This document shows, in pieces, positions 39,915 to 50,804 of a DNA stretch of 64,000 nucleotides; within the stretch, counting starts at the first letter, position 1; each line of letters begins with the position of its first letter. The translations under genes were made by a program, and so were the position numbers. The notes under the pieces were generated by a model, which ran no database searches, had not been told where the DNA came from, and saw nothing but the letters and a program-made list of their open reading frames with translations. The stretch covers positions 1-64,000 of the forward strand of contig NW_027488712.1 in NCBI RefSeq assembly GCF_050948215.1, given 5' to 3'. The stretch comes from Halictus rubicundus. Taxonomy: Eukaryota > Arthropoda > Insecta > Hymenoptera > Halictidae.

Positions 39915-41656
39915 AATCCTATCCTCTATCCTATCCTATCCTCTATCCTATCCTATCCTCTATCCTATCCTATCCTCTGTCCTCTATCCTATCCTATCCT
40001 CTATCCTATCCTCTATCCTATCCTCTATCCTATCCTATCCTCTATCCTATCCTATCCTCTATCCTATCCTATCTTCTATCCTATCCTATCCTCTATCCTA
40101 TCAAATCCCCTATCCTATCCTCTATCCTATCCTATCCTCTATCCTATCCAATCCTCTATCCTATCCTATCCTCTATCCTATCATATCCTCTATCCTATAA
40201 TATCCTCTATCCTATCCTATCCTCCATCCAATCCTCTAACCTATCCTATCCTCTATCCTATCCTATCCTCTATCCTATCCTATCCTCTATCCTATCCAAT
40301 CCTCTATCCTATCCTATCGTCTATCCTACCCTCTATCCTATCCTATCCTCTATCCTATCCTATCCTCTATCCTATCCTATCCTGTATCCTATCCTATCCT
40401 CTATCCTATCCTATCCTCTATCCTATCCTATCCTCTATCCTATCCTATCCTCTATCCTATCTTATCTTTTATCCTACCTTATCATCTATCCTATCAAATT
40501 CCCTATCCTATCCTCTATCCTATCCTATCCTCTATCCTATCCTATCTTCTATCCTATCCTATCCTCTGTCCTATCAAATCCACTATCCTATCCTCTATCC
40601 TATCCTATCCTCTATCCTATCCTATCTTCTATCCTATCCTATCCTCTATCCTATCCTATCCTCTATCCTATCCTATCCTCTATCCTATCCTATCCTCTAT
40701 CCTATCCTATTTCTATCCTATCCTATCCTCTATCCTATCAAATCCCCTATCCTATCCTCTATCCTCTATCCTATCCTATCATCTATCCTCTATCCTATCC
40801 AATCCTCTATCCTATCCTATCGTCTATCCTATCCTCTATCCTATCCTATCCTCTATCCTATCCTATCCTCCATCCTATCCTATCCTCAATCCTATCCTTT
40901 CCTGTATTCTATCCAATCCTGTATCCTATCCTGTCCTCTATCCTATCCTATCCTCTATCCTATCCTATCCTCTATCCTATCCTATCTTCTATCATATCCT
41001 ATCCTCTATCCTATCCTATCCTCTATCCTATCCTATCCTCTATCCTATCCTATTTCTATCCTATCCTATCGTCTATCCTATCCTCTATCCTATCCTATTC
41101 TCTATCCTATCCTATCCTCCATCCTATCCTATCCTCAATCCTATCCTTTCCTGTATCCTATCCAATCCTGTATCCTATCCTGTCCTCTATCCTATCGTAT
41201 CCTCTATCCGATCCTATCCTCTATCCTATCCTATCTTCTATCCTATCCTATCCTCTATCCTATCAAATCCCCTACCCTATTCTCTGTCCAATCCTATCCT
41301 CTATCCTATCCTATCCTCTATCCTATCCTATCCACTATCCAATCCTATCCTCTATCCTCTATCCTATCCTATCCTCTATCCTATCCTATCCTCTATCCTA
41401 TCCTATCTTCTATCCTCTCCTATCCTCTATCCTATCCTATCCTCTATCCTATCCTATCCTCTATCCTATCCTATCCTCTATCCTATCCTATCTTCTATCC
41501 TATCCTATCCTCTATCCTATCCTATCCTCTATCCTATCCTATCCTCAATCCTATCCTATCTTCTATCCTATCCTATCCTCTATCCTATCAAATCCCCTAT
41601 CCTATCCTCTATCCTATCCTATCATCTATCCTCTATCCTATCCAATCGCCTATCCT

Positions 41657-41741
41657 ATGCTCTATCCTATCCTACCCTCTATAATATCGTATACTCTATC
41701 ATATCCTATCCTCTATCCTATAATATCATCTATCCGTTCCT
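41657..41741 (+). repeat. 85-bp GTT block 22 (short form)
   Basis: CAATCGCC flank. The only copy I found between 37 and 57 kb. Confidence 0.9.
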
Positions 41742-42255
41742 ATCCTCCATCCTATCCTATCCTCTATCCTATCCTATCCTCTATCCTATCCTATCCTCTA
41801 TCCTATCCTATCCTCTATCCTATCCTATCCTCTATCCTATCATATCCTCTATCCTCTATCCTATCCTATCCTCTATCCTCTACCCTATCCTATCCTCTGT
41901 CCTATCCTATCGTCTATCCTACCCTCTATCCTATCCTATCCTCTATCCTATCCTATCCTCCATCCAATCCTCTATCTTACCCTATCCTCTATCCTATCCT
42001 ATCCTCTATCCTATCCTATCCTATCCTCTATCCTATCCTATCTTCTATCCTATCCTATCCTCTATCCTATCAAATCCCCTACCCTATCCTCTGTCCTATC
42101 CTATCCTCTATCCTATCCTGTCCTCTATCCTATCCTATCCTCTATCCTATCCTGTCCTCTATCCTATCCTGTCCTCTATATTATCCTATCCTCAATCCTA
42201 TCCTTTCCTGTATCCTATCCAATCCTGTATCCTATCCTGTCCTCTATCCTATCCT

Positions 42256-42603
42256 ATGCTCTATCCTATCCTATCCTCTATCCTATCCTATCCTGTATCC
42301 TATCCTATCCTCTATCCTATCCTATCCTCTATCCTATCAAATCCCGTATCCTATCCTCTATCCTATCCTATCATCTATCCTCTATCCTATCCAATCCTCT
42401 ATCTTATCCTATCCTCTATCCTATCCTATCCTCCATCCTATCCTATCCTCAATCCTATCCTTTCCTGTATCTTATCCAATCCTGTATCCTATCCTGTCCT
42501 GTATCCTATCCTATCCTCTATTCTATCCTATCCTCTATCCTATCCTATCTTCTATCCTATCCTATCCTCTATCCTATGAAATCCCCTACCCTATTCTCTG
42601 ACC
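42256..42603 (+). repeat. 320-bp-spaced module 4
   Basis: The ATGAAATC block ends TCTGACC, a T-to-A variant. That block alone is repeated 562 bp later at 43138. Confidence 0.88.
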
Positions 42604-42690
42604 AATCCTATCCTCTATCCTATCCTATCCTCTATCCTATCCTATCCTCTATCCTATCCTATCCTCTATCCTCTATCCTATCCTATCCTC

Positions 42691-42738
42691 TATCCTATCC
42701 TCTATCCTATCCTCTATCCTATCCTCTATCCTATCCTC
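42691..42738 (+). repeat. Four 12-bp units, run 1
   Basis: TATCCTATCCTC repeated four times: two pentamers per TC instead of three. Twelve bases are four codons, so this short run is frame-locked, unlike the 17-bp array. It begins 115 bp after an ATGAAATC block. Confidence 0.9.
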
Positions 42739-43252
42739 TATCCTATCCTATCCCCTATCCTATCCTCTATCCTATCCTATCCTCTATCCTATCCAATCCT
42801 CTATCCTATCCTATCCTCTATCCTATCATATCCTCTATCCTATAATATCCTCTATCCTATCCTATCCTCCATCCAATCCTCTAACCTATCCTATCCTCTA
42901 TCCTATCCTATCCTCTATCCTATCCTATCCTCTATCCTATCCAATCCTCTATCCTATCCTATCGTCTATCCTATCCTCTATCCTATCCTATCCTCCATCC
43001 TATCCTATCCTCAATCCTATCCTTTCCTGTATCTTATCCAATCCTGTATCCTATCCTGTCCTGTATCCTATCCTATCCTCTATTCTATCCTATCCTCTAT
43101 CCTATCCTATCTTCTATCCTATCCTATCCTCTATCCTATGAAATCCCCTACCCTATTCTCTGACCAATCCTATCCTCTATCCTATCCTATCCTCTATCCT
43201 ATCCTATCCTCTATCCTATCCTATCCTCTATCCTCTATCCTATCCTATCCTC

Positions 43253-43300
43253 TATCCTATCCTCTATCCTATCCTCTATCCTATCCTCTATCCTATCCTC
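43253..43300 (+). repeat. Four 12-bp units, run 2
   Basis: Same four units 562 bp after run 1, again 115 bp after ATGAAATC and followed by TATCCTATCCTATCCCC. Confidence 0.9.
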
Positions 43301-43889
43301 TATCCTATCCTATCCCCTATCCTATCCTCTATCCTATCCTATCCTCTATCCTATCCAATCCTCTATCCTATCCTATCCTCTATCCTATCATATCCTCTAT
43401 CCTATAATATCCTCTATCCTATCCTATCCTCCATCCAATCCTCTAACCTATCCTATCCTCTATCCTATCCTATCCTCTATCCTATCCTATCCTCTATCCT
43501 ATCCAATCCTCTATCCTATCTTATCTTTTATCCTACCTTATCATCTATCCTATCAAATTCCCTATCCTATCCCCTATCCTATCCTATCCTCTATCCTATC
43601 CTATCTTCTATCCTATCCTATCCTCTGTCCTATCAAATCCACTATCCTATCCTCTATCCTATCCTATCCTCTATCCTATCCTATCTTCTATCCTATCCTA
43701 TCCTCTATCCTATCCTATCCTCTATCCTATCCTATCCTCTATCCTATCCTATCCTCTATCCTATCCTATTTCTATCCTATCCTATCCTCTATCCTATCAA
43801 ATCCCCTATCCTATCCTCTATCCTCTATCCTATCATCTATCCTCTATCCTATCCAATCCTGTATCCTATCCTGTCCTCTATCCTATCCT

Positions 43890-44237
43890 ATGCTCTATCC
43901 TATCCTATCCTCTATCCTATCCTATCCTGTATCCTATCCTATCCTCTATCCTATCCTATCCTCTATCCTATCAAATCCCGTATCCTATCCTCTATCCTAT
44001 CCTATCATCTATCCTCTATCCTATCCAATCCTCTATCTTATCCTATCCTCTATCCTATCCTATCCTCCATCCTATCCTATCCTCAATCCTATCCTTTCCT
44101 GTATCTTATCCAATCCTGTATCCTATCCTGTCCTGTATCCTATCCTATCCTCTATTCTATCCTATCCTCTATCCTATCCTATCTTCTATCCTATCCTATC
44201 CTCTATCCTATGAAATCCCCTACCCTATTCTCTGTCC
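43890..44237 (+). repeat. 320-bp-spaced module 5
   Basis: Keeps TCTGTCC although the neighbouring blocks on both sides have TCTGACC. Confidence 0.88.
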
Positions 44238-44901
44238 AATCCTATCCTCTATCCTATCCTATCCTCTATCCTATCCTATCCTCTATCCTATCCTATCCTC
44301 TATCCTATCCTATCCTCTATCCTATCCTATTTCTATCCTATCCTATCATCTATCCTATCAAATCCCCTATCCTATCCTCTATCCTCTATCCTATCCTATC
44401 ATCTATCCTCTATCCTATCCAATCCTCTATCCTATCCTATCCTCTATCCTATCCTATCCTCTATCCTATCCTATCCTCTATCCTATCCTATCCTCTATCC
44501 TCTATCCTATCCTATCCTCTATCCTCTACCCTATCCTATCCTCTGTCCTATCCTATCGTCTATCCTACCCTCTATCCTATCCTATCCTCTATCCTATCCT
44601 ATCCTCCATCCAATCCTCTATCTTACCCTATCCTCTATCCTATCCTATCCTCTATCCTATCCTATCCTATCCTCTATCCTATCCTATCTTCTATCCTATC
44701 CTATCCTCTATCCTATCAAATCCCCTACCCTATCCTCTGTCCTATCCTATCCTCTATCCTATCCTGTCCTCTATCCTATCCTATCCTCTATCCTATCCTG
44801 TCCTCTATCCTATCCTGTCCTCTATATTATCCTATCCTCAATCCTATCCTTTCCTGTATCCTATCCAATCCTGTATCCTATCCTGTCCTCTATCCTATCC
44901 T

Positions 44902-45249
44902 ATGCTCTATCCTATCCTATCCTCTATCCTATCCTATCCTGTATCCTATCCTATCCTCTATCCTATCCTATCCTCTATCCTATCAAATCCCGTATCCTAT
45001 CCTCTATCCTATCCTATCATCTATCCTCTATCCTATCCAATCCTCTATCTTATCCTATCCTCTATCCTATCCTATCCTCCATCCTATCCTATCCTCAATC
45101 CTATCCTTTCCTGTATCTTATCCAATCCTGTATCCTATCCTGTCCTGTATCCTATCCTATCCTCTATTCTATCCTATCCTCTATCCTATCCTATCTTCTA
45201 TCCTATCCTATCCTCTATCCTATGAAATCCCCTACCCTATTCTCTGACC
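44902..45249 (+). repeat. 320-bp-spaced module 6
   Basis: TCTGACC variant; partner of module 4 at 2,646 bp. It is followed by one more 17-bp unit before the 12-bp run than in module 4. Confidence 0.88.
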
Positions 45250-45353
45250 AATCCTATCCTCTATCCTATCCTATCCTCTATCCTATCCTATCCTCTATCC
45301 TATCCTATCCTCTATCCTATCCTATCCTCTATCCTCTATCCTATCCTATCCTC

Positions 45354-45401
45354 TATCCTATCCTCTATCCTATCCTCTATCCTATCCTCTATCCTATCCT
45401 C
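45354..45401 (+). repeat. Four 12-bp units, run 3
   Basis: Four units, here 132 bp after ATGAAATC because of one extra 17-bp unit. Confidence 0.9.
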
Positions 45402-45915
45402 TATCCTATCCTATCCCCTATCCTATCCTCTATCCTATCCTATCCTCTATCCTATCCAATCCTCTATCCTATCCTATCCTCTATCCTATCATATCCTCTA
45501 TCCTATAATATCCTCTATCCTATCCTATCCTCCATCCAATCCTCTAACCTATCCTATCCTCTATCCTATCCTATCCTCTATCCTATCCTATCCTCTATCC
45601 TATCCAATCCTCTATCCTATCCTATCGTCTATCCTATCCTCTATCCTATCCTATCCTCCATCCTATCCTATCCTCAATCCTATCCTTTCCTGTATCTTAT
45701 CCAATCCTGTATCCTATCCTGTCCTGTATCCTATCCTATCCTCTATTCTATCCTATCCTCTATCCTATCCTATCTTCTATCCTATCCTATCCTCTATCCT
45801 ATGAAATCCCCTACCCTATTCTCTGACCAATCCTATCCTCTATCCTATCCTATCCTCTATCCTATCCTATCCTCTATCCTATCCTATCCTCTATCCTCTA
45901 TCCTATCCTATCCTC

Positions 45916-45963
45916 TATCCTATCCTCTATCCTATCCTCTATCCTATCCTCTATCCTATCCTC
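45916..45963 (+). repeat. Four 12-bp units, run 4
   Basis: Four units, 562 bp after run 3 and 115 bp after ATGAAATC at 45801. Shorter 12-bp runs stand at the same place near 24.36, 37.79, 39.10, 40.01 and 58.24 kb. Confidence 0.9.
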
Positions 45964-46700
45964 TATCCTATCCTATCCCCTATCCTATCCTCTATCCTAT
46001 CCTATCCTCTATCCTATCCAATCCTCTATCCTATCCTATCCTCTATCCTATCATATCCTCTATCCTATAATATCCTCTATCCTATCCTATCCTCCATCCA
46101 ATCCTCTAACCTATCCTATCCTCTATCCTATCCTATCCTCTATCCTATCCTATCCTCTATCCTATCCAATCCTCTATCCTATCCTATCGTCTATCCTATC
46201 CTCTATCCTATCCTATCCTCTATCCTATCCTATCCTCTATCCTATCCTATCCTGTATCCTATCCTATCCTCTATCCTATCCTATCCTCTATCCTATCCTA
46301 TCCTCTATCCTATCCTATCCTCTATCCTATCTTATCTTTTATCCTACCTTATCATCTATCCTATCAAATTCCCTATCCTATCCCCTATCCTATCCTATCC
46401 TCTATCCTATCCTATCTTCTATCCTATCCTATCCTCTGTCCTATCAAATCCACTATCCTATCCTCTATCCTATCCTATCCTCTATCCTATCCTATCTTCT
46501 ATCCTATCCTATCCTCTATCCTATCCTATCCTCTATCCTATCCTATCCTCTATCCTATCCTATCCTCTATCCTATCCTATTTCTATCCTATCCTATCCTC
46601 TATCCTATCAAATCCCCTATCCTATCCTCTATCCTCTATCCTATCATCTATCCTCTATCCTATCCAATCCTGTATCCTATCCTGTCCTCTATCCTATCCT

Positions 46701-47048
46701 ATGCTCTATCCTATCCTATCCTCTATCCTATCCTATCCTGTATCCTATCCTATCCTCTATCCTATCCTATCCTCTATCCTATCAAATCCCGTATCCTATC
46801 CTCTATCCTATCCTATCATCTATCCTCTATCCTATCCAATCCTCTATCTTATCCTATCCTCTATCCTATCCTATCCTCCATCCTATCCTATCCTCAATCC
46901 TATCCTTTCCTGTATCTTATCCAATCCTGTATCCTATCCTGTCCTGTATCCTATCCTATCCTCTATTCTATCCTATCCTCTATCCTATCCTATCTTCTAT
47001 CCTATCCTATCCTCTATCCTATGAAATCCCCTACCCTATTCTCTGACC
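46701..47048 (+). repeat. 320-bp-spaced module 7
   Basis: TCTGACC variant, although its positional partner, module 5, has TCTGTCC. The variant therefore does not simply follow the 2,646-bp duplication. Confidence 0.85.
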
Positions 47049-48905
47049 AATCCTATCCTCTATCCTATCCTATCCTCTATCCTATCCTATCCTCTATCCT
47101 ATCCTATCCTCTATCCTATCCTATCCTCTATCCTATCCTATTTCTATCCTATCCTATCACCTATCCTATCAAATCCCCTATCCTATCCTCTATCCTCTAT
47201 CCTATCCTATCATCTATCCTCTATCCTATCCAATCCTCTATCCTATCCTATCGTCTATCCTATCCTCTATCCTATCCTATCCTCTATTCTATCCTATCCT
47301 CCATCCTATCCTATCCTCAATCCTATCCTTTCCTGTATTCTATCCAATCCTGTATCCTATCCTGTCCTCTATCCTATCCTATCCTCTATCCTATCCTATC
47401 CTCTATCCTATCCTATCTTCTATCATATCCTATCCTCTATCCTATCAAATCCCCTACCCTATTCTCTGTCCAATCCTATCCTCTATCCTATCCTATCCTC
47501 TATCCTATCGTATCCACTATCCAATCCTATCCTCTATCCTCTATCCTATCCTATCCTCTATCCTATCCTATCCTCTATCCTATCCTATCTTCTATCCTCT
47601 CCTATCCTCTATCCTATCCTATCCTATCCTCTATCCTCTCCTATCCTCTATCCTATCCTATCCTATCCTCTATCCTATCCTATCCTCTATCCTATCCTAT
47701 CTTCTATCCTATCCTATCCTCTATCCTATCCTGTCCTCTATATTATCCTATCCTCAATCCTATCCTTTCCTGTATCCTATCCAATCCTGTATCCTATCCT
47801 GTCCTCTATCCTATCCTATGCTCTATCCTATCCTATCCTCTATCCTATCCTATCCTGTATCCTATCCTATCCTCTATCCTATCAAATCCCCTATCCTATC
47901 CTCTATCCTATCCTATCCTATCCTCTATCCTATGAAATCCCCTACCCTATTCTCTGTCCAATCCTATCCTCTATCCTATCCTATCCTCTATCCTATCCTA
48001 TCCTCTATCCTCTATCCTATCCTATCCTCTATCCTATCCTATCCTCTATCCTATCCTATCCTCTATCCTATCCTCTATCCTATCCTCTATCCTATCCTAT
48101 CCTCTATCCTCTATCCTATCAACTCCTCTATCCTATCCTATCCTCTATCCTATCCTATCCTCTATCCTATCGTATCTTCTATCCTATCCTATCTTCTATC
48201 CTATCAAATCCCCTATCCTATCCTCTATCCTATCCTATCCTCTATCCTATCCAATCCTCTATCCTATCCTATCCTCTATCCTATCATATCCTCTTTCCTA
48301 TAATATCCTCCATCCTATCCTATCCTCAATCCTATCCTTTCCTGTATCCTATCGAATCCTGTATCCTATCCTGTCCTCTATCCTATCCTATCCTCTATCC
48401 TATCCTATCCTCTATCCTATCCTATCTTCTATCCTATCCTATCCTCTATCCTATCAAATCCCCTACCCTATTCTCTGTCCAATCATATCCTCTATCCTAT
48501 CCTATCCTCTATCCTATCCTATCCACTATCCAATCCTATCCTCTATCCTCTATCCTATCATATCCTCTATCCTATAATATCCTCTATCCTATCCTATCCT
48601 CCATCCAATCCTCTATCTTACCCTATCCTCTATCCTATCCTATCCTCTATCCTATCCTATCCTATCCTCTATCCTATCCTATCTTCTATCCTATCCTATC
48701 CTCTATCCTATCAAATCCCCTACCCTATCCTCTGTCCTATCCTATCCTCTATCCTATCCTATCCTCTATCCTATCCTATCCTCTATCCTATCCTATCTTC
48801 TATCCTATCCTATCCTCTATCCTATCAAATCCCCTACCCTATCCTATCCTCTATCCTATCAAATCCCCTACCCTATCCTCTGTCCTATCCTATCCTCTAT
48901 CCTAT

Positions 48906-48923
48906 CCTATCCTAGAGGATAGG
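48906..48923. repeat. Fold-back microinversion 5
   Basis: Identical 18 bp. The near right flank (CTATCTTATCCTC) is kept, but the CTCAAGTC landmark is absent because the array switches to another module within about 150 bp. Confidence 0.9.
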
Positions 48924-50804
48924 TCCTATCCTATCCTCTATCCTATCTTATCCTCTATCCTATCCTATCCCCTATCCTATCCTATCCTCTATCCTATCAA
49001 ATCCCCTATCCTATCGTCTATCCTATCCTATCCTGTATCCTATCCTATCCTCTATCCTATCCTGTCCTCTATATTATCCTATCCTCAATCCTATCCTTTC
49101 CTGTATCCTATCCAATCCTGTATCCTATCCTGTCTTCTATCCTATCCTATGCTCTATCCTATCCTATCCTCTATCCTATCCTATCCTGTATCCTATCCTG
49201 TATCCTATCCTATCCTCTATCCTATCCTATCCTCTATCCTATCAAATCCCCTATCCTATCCTCTATCCTATCCTATCATCTATCCTCTATCCTATCCAAT
49301 CCTCTATCTTATCCTATCCTCTATTCTATCCTATCCTCCATCCTATCCTATCCTGAATCCTATCCTTTCCTGTATCTTATCCAATCCTGTATCCTATCCT
49401 GTCCTGTATCCTATCCTATCCTCTATCCTATCCTATCCTCTATCCTATCCTATCTTCTATCCTATCCTATCCTCTATCCTATGAAATCCCCTACCCTATT
49501 CTCTGTTCAATCCTATCCTCTATCCTATCCTATCCTCTATCCTATCTTATCCTCTATCCTCTATCCTATCCTATCCTCTATCCTATCCTATCCTCTATCC
49601 TATCCTATCCTCTATCCTATCCTCTATCCTATCCTCTATCCTATCCTATCCTCTATCCTATCCTATCTTTTATCCTACCTTATCATCTATCCTATCAAAT
49701 TCCCTATCCTATCCTCTATCCTATCCTATCCTCTATCCTATCCTATCTTCTATCCTATCCTATCCTCTGTCCTATCAAATCCACTATCCTATCCTCTATC
49801 CTATCCTATCCTCTATCCTATCCTATCTTCTATCCTATCCTATCCTCTATCCTATCCTATCCTCTATCCTATCCTATCCTCTATCCTATCCTATCCTCTA
49901 TCCTATCCTATTTCTATCCTATCAAATCCCCTATCCTGTCCTCTATCCTCTATCCTATCCTATCATCTATCCTCTATCCTATCCAATCCTCTATCCTATC
50001 CTATCGTCTATCCTATCCTCTATCCTATCCTATCCTCTATCCTATCCTATCCTCCATCCTATCCTATCCTCAATCCTATCCTTTCCTGTATCCTATCCAA
50101 TCCTGTATCCTATCCTGTCCTCTATCCTATCCTATCTTCTATCCTATCCTATCCTCTATCCTATCCTATCTTCTATCCTATCCTATCCTCTATCCTATCA
50201 AATCCCCTACCCTATTCTCTGTCCAATCCTATCCTCTATCCTATCCTATCCTCTATCCTATCCTATCCACTATCCAATCCTATCCTCTATCCTCTATCCT
50301 ATCCTATCCTCTATCCTATCCTATCCTCTATCCTATCCTATCTTCTATCCTCTCCTATCCTCTATCCTATCCTATCCTCTATCCTATCCTATCCTCTATC
50401 GTATCCTATCCTCTATCCTATCCTATCTTCTATCCTATCCTATCCTCTATCCTATCCTATCCTCTATCCTATCCTATCCTCTATCCTATCCTATCCTCTA
50501 TCCTATCCTATCCTCTATCCTATCCTATCCTCCATCCTATTCTATCCTCAATCCTATCCTTTCCTGTATCCTATCCTATCGTCTATCCTATCCTATCCTC
50601 TATCCTATCAAATCCCCTATCCTATCCTATCCTGTATCCTATCCTATCCTCTATCCTATCCTATCCTCTATCCTATCCTATCTTTTATCCTACCTTATCA
50701 TCTATCCTATCAAATCCCCTATCCTATCCTCTATCCTATCCTCTATCCTATCCTATCCTCCATCCTATCCTATCTTCTATCCTATTATATCCTCTATCGT
50801 ATCC
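48924..50804 (+). repeat. Transition array, counterpart of 28.1-29.0 kb
   Basis: No gene. It contains one 332-bp-spaced module (49149-49481) and, from 49911, a copy of the 28.1-29.04 kb sequence that leads in the same order into the divergent sub-array. One CTCCATCC unit present at about 29.05-29.09 kb is missing here. Confidence 0.75.
49149..49508 (+). repeat. 332-bp-spaced module 8
   Basis: One extra 12-bp CTGTATCCTATC step near 49195 lengthens the spacing to 332. It has CAAATCCCC instead of CAAATCCCG and a private TCTGTTC end. Confidence 0.85.

Larger units (their letters stand above)
42415..43518 (+). repeat. 562-bp tandem duplication
   Basis: ATGAAATC at 42576 and 43138, with the TGACC variant base and four 12-bp units in each. 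The second copy leaves the pattern at 43519 (CTTATCTTTTATCC). The same pair recurs at 45222/45801, with one extra unit before the 12-bp run. Confidence 0.88.
41870..47100 (+). repeat. 2,646-bp tandem duplication
   Basis: CTACCCTATCC at about 41880/44527, module starts 42256/44902 and ATGAAATC 42576/45222 give 2,646. The offset is 2,663 at 43138/45801 (one extra 17-bp unit) and 2,811 at 43890/46701 (a further 148 bp in copy 2). Each copy includes the 562-bp duplication. Confidence 0.85.
37158..48923 (+). repeat. Amplified 320-bp-spaced module region
   Basis: No gene. A block starting ATGCTCTATCC followed exactly 320 bp later by ATGAAATCCCC occurs seven times here (starts 37335, 38628, 39567, 42256, 43890, 44902, 46701), plus a shortened copy at 47818. 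Nested duplications of 939, 562 and 2,646 bp account for most copies. Only one GTT block (41657) was found in this stretch. It ends at the fifth fold-back (48906). Confidence 0.8.

Noticed and set aside
37655..42601. 1,648-codon open frame, and all other long + strand open frames, as protein genes
   Set aside because: They overlap in several frames, begin at variant ATG or GTG triplets at arbitrary repeat positions, end where a variant unit creates TAA, TAG or TGA, and encode only the 17-residue repeat cycle. A stop-free satellite strand predicts this.
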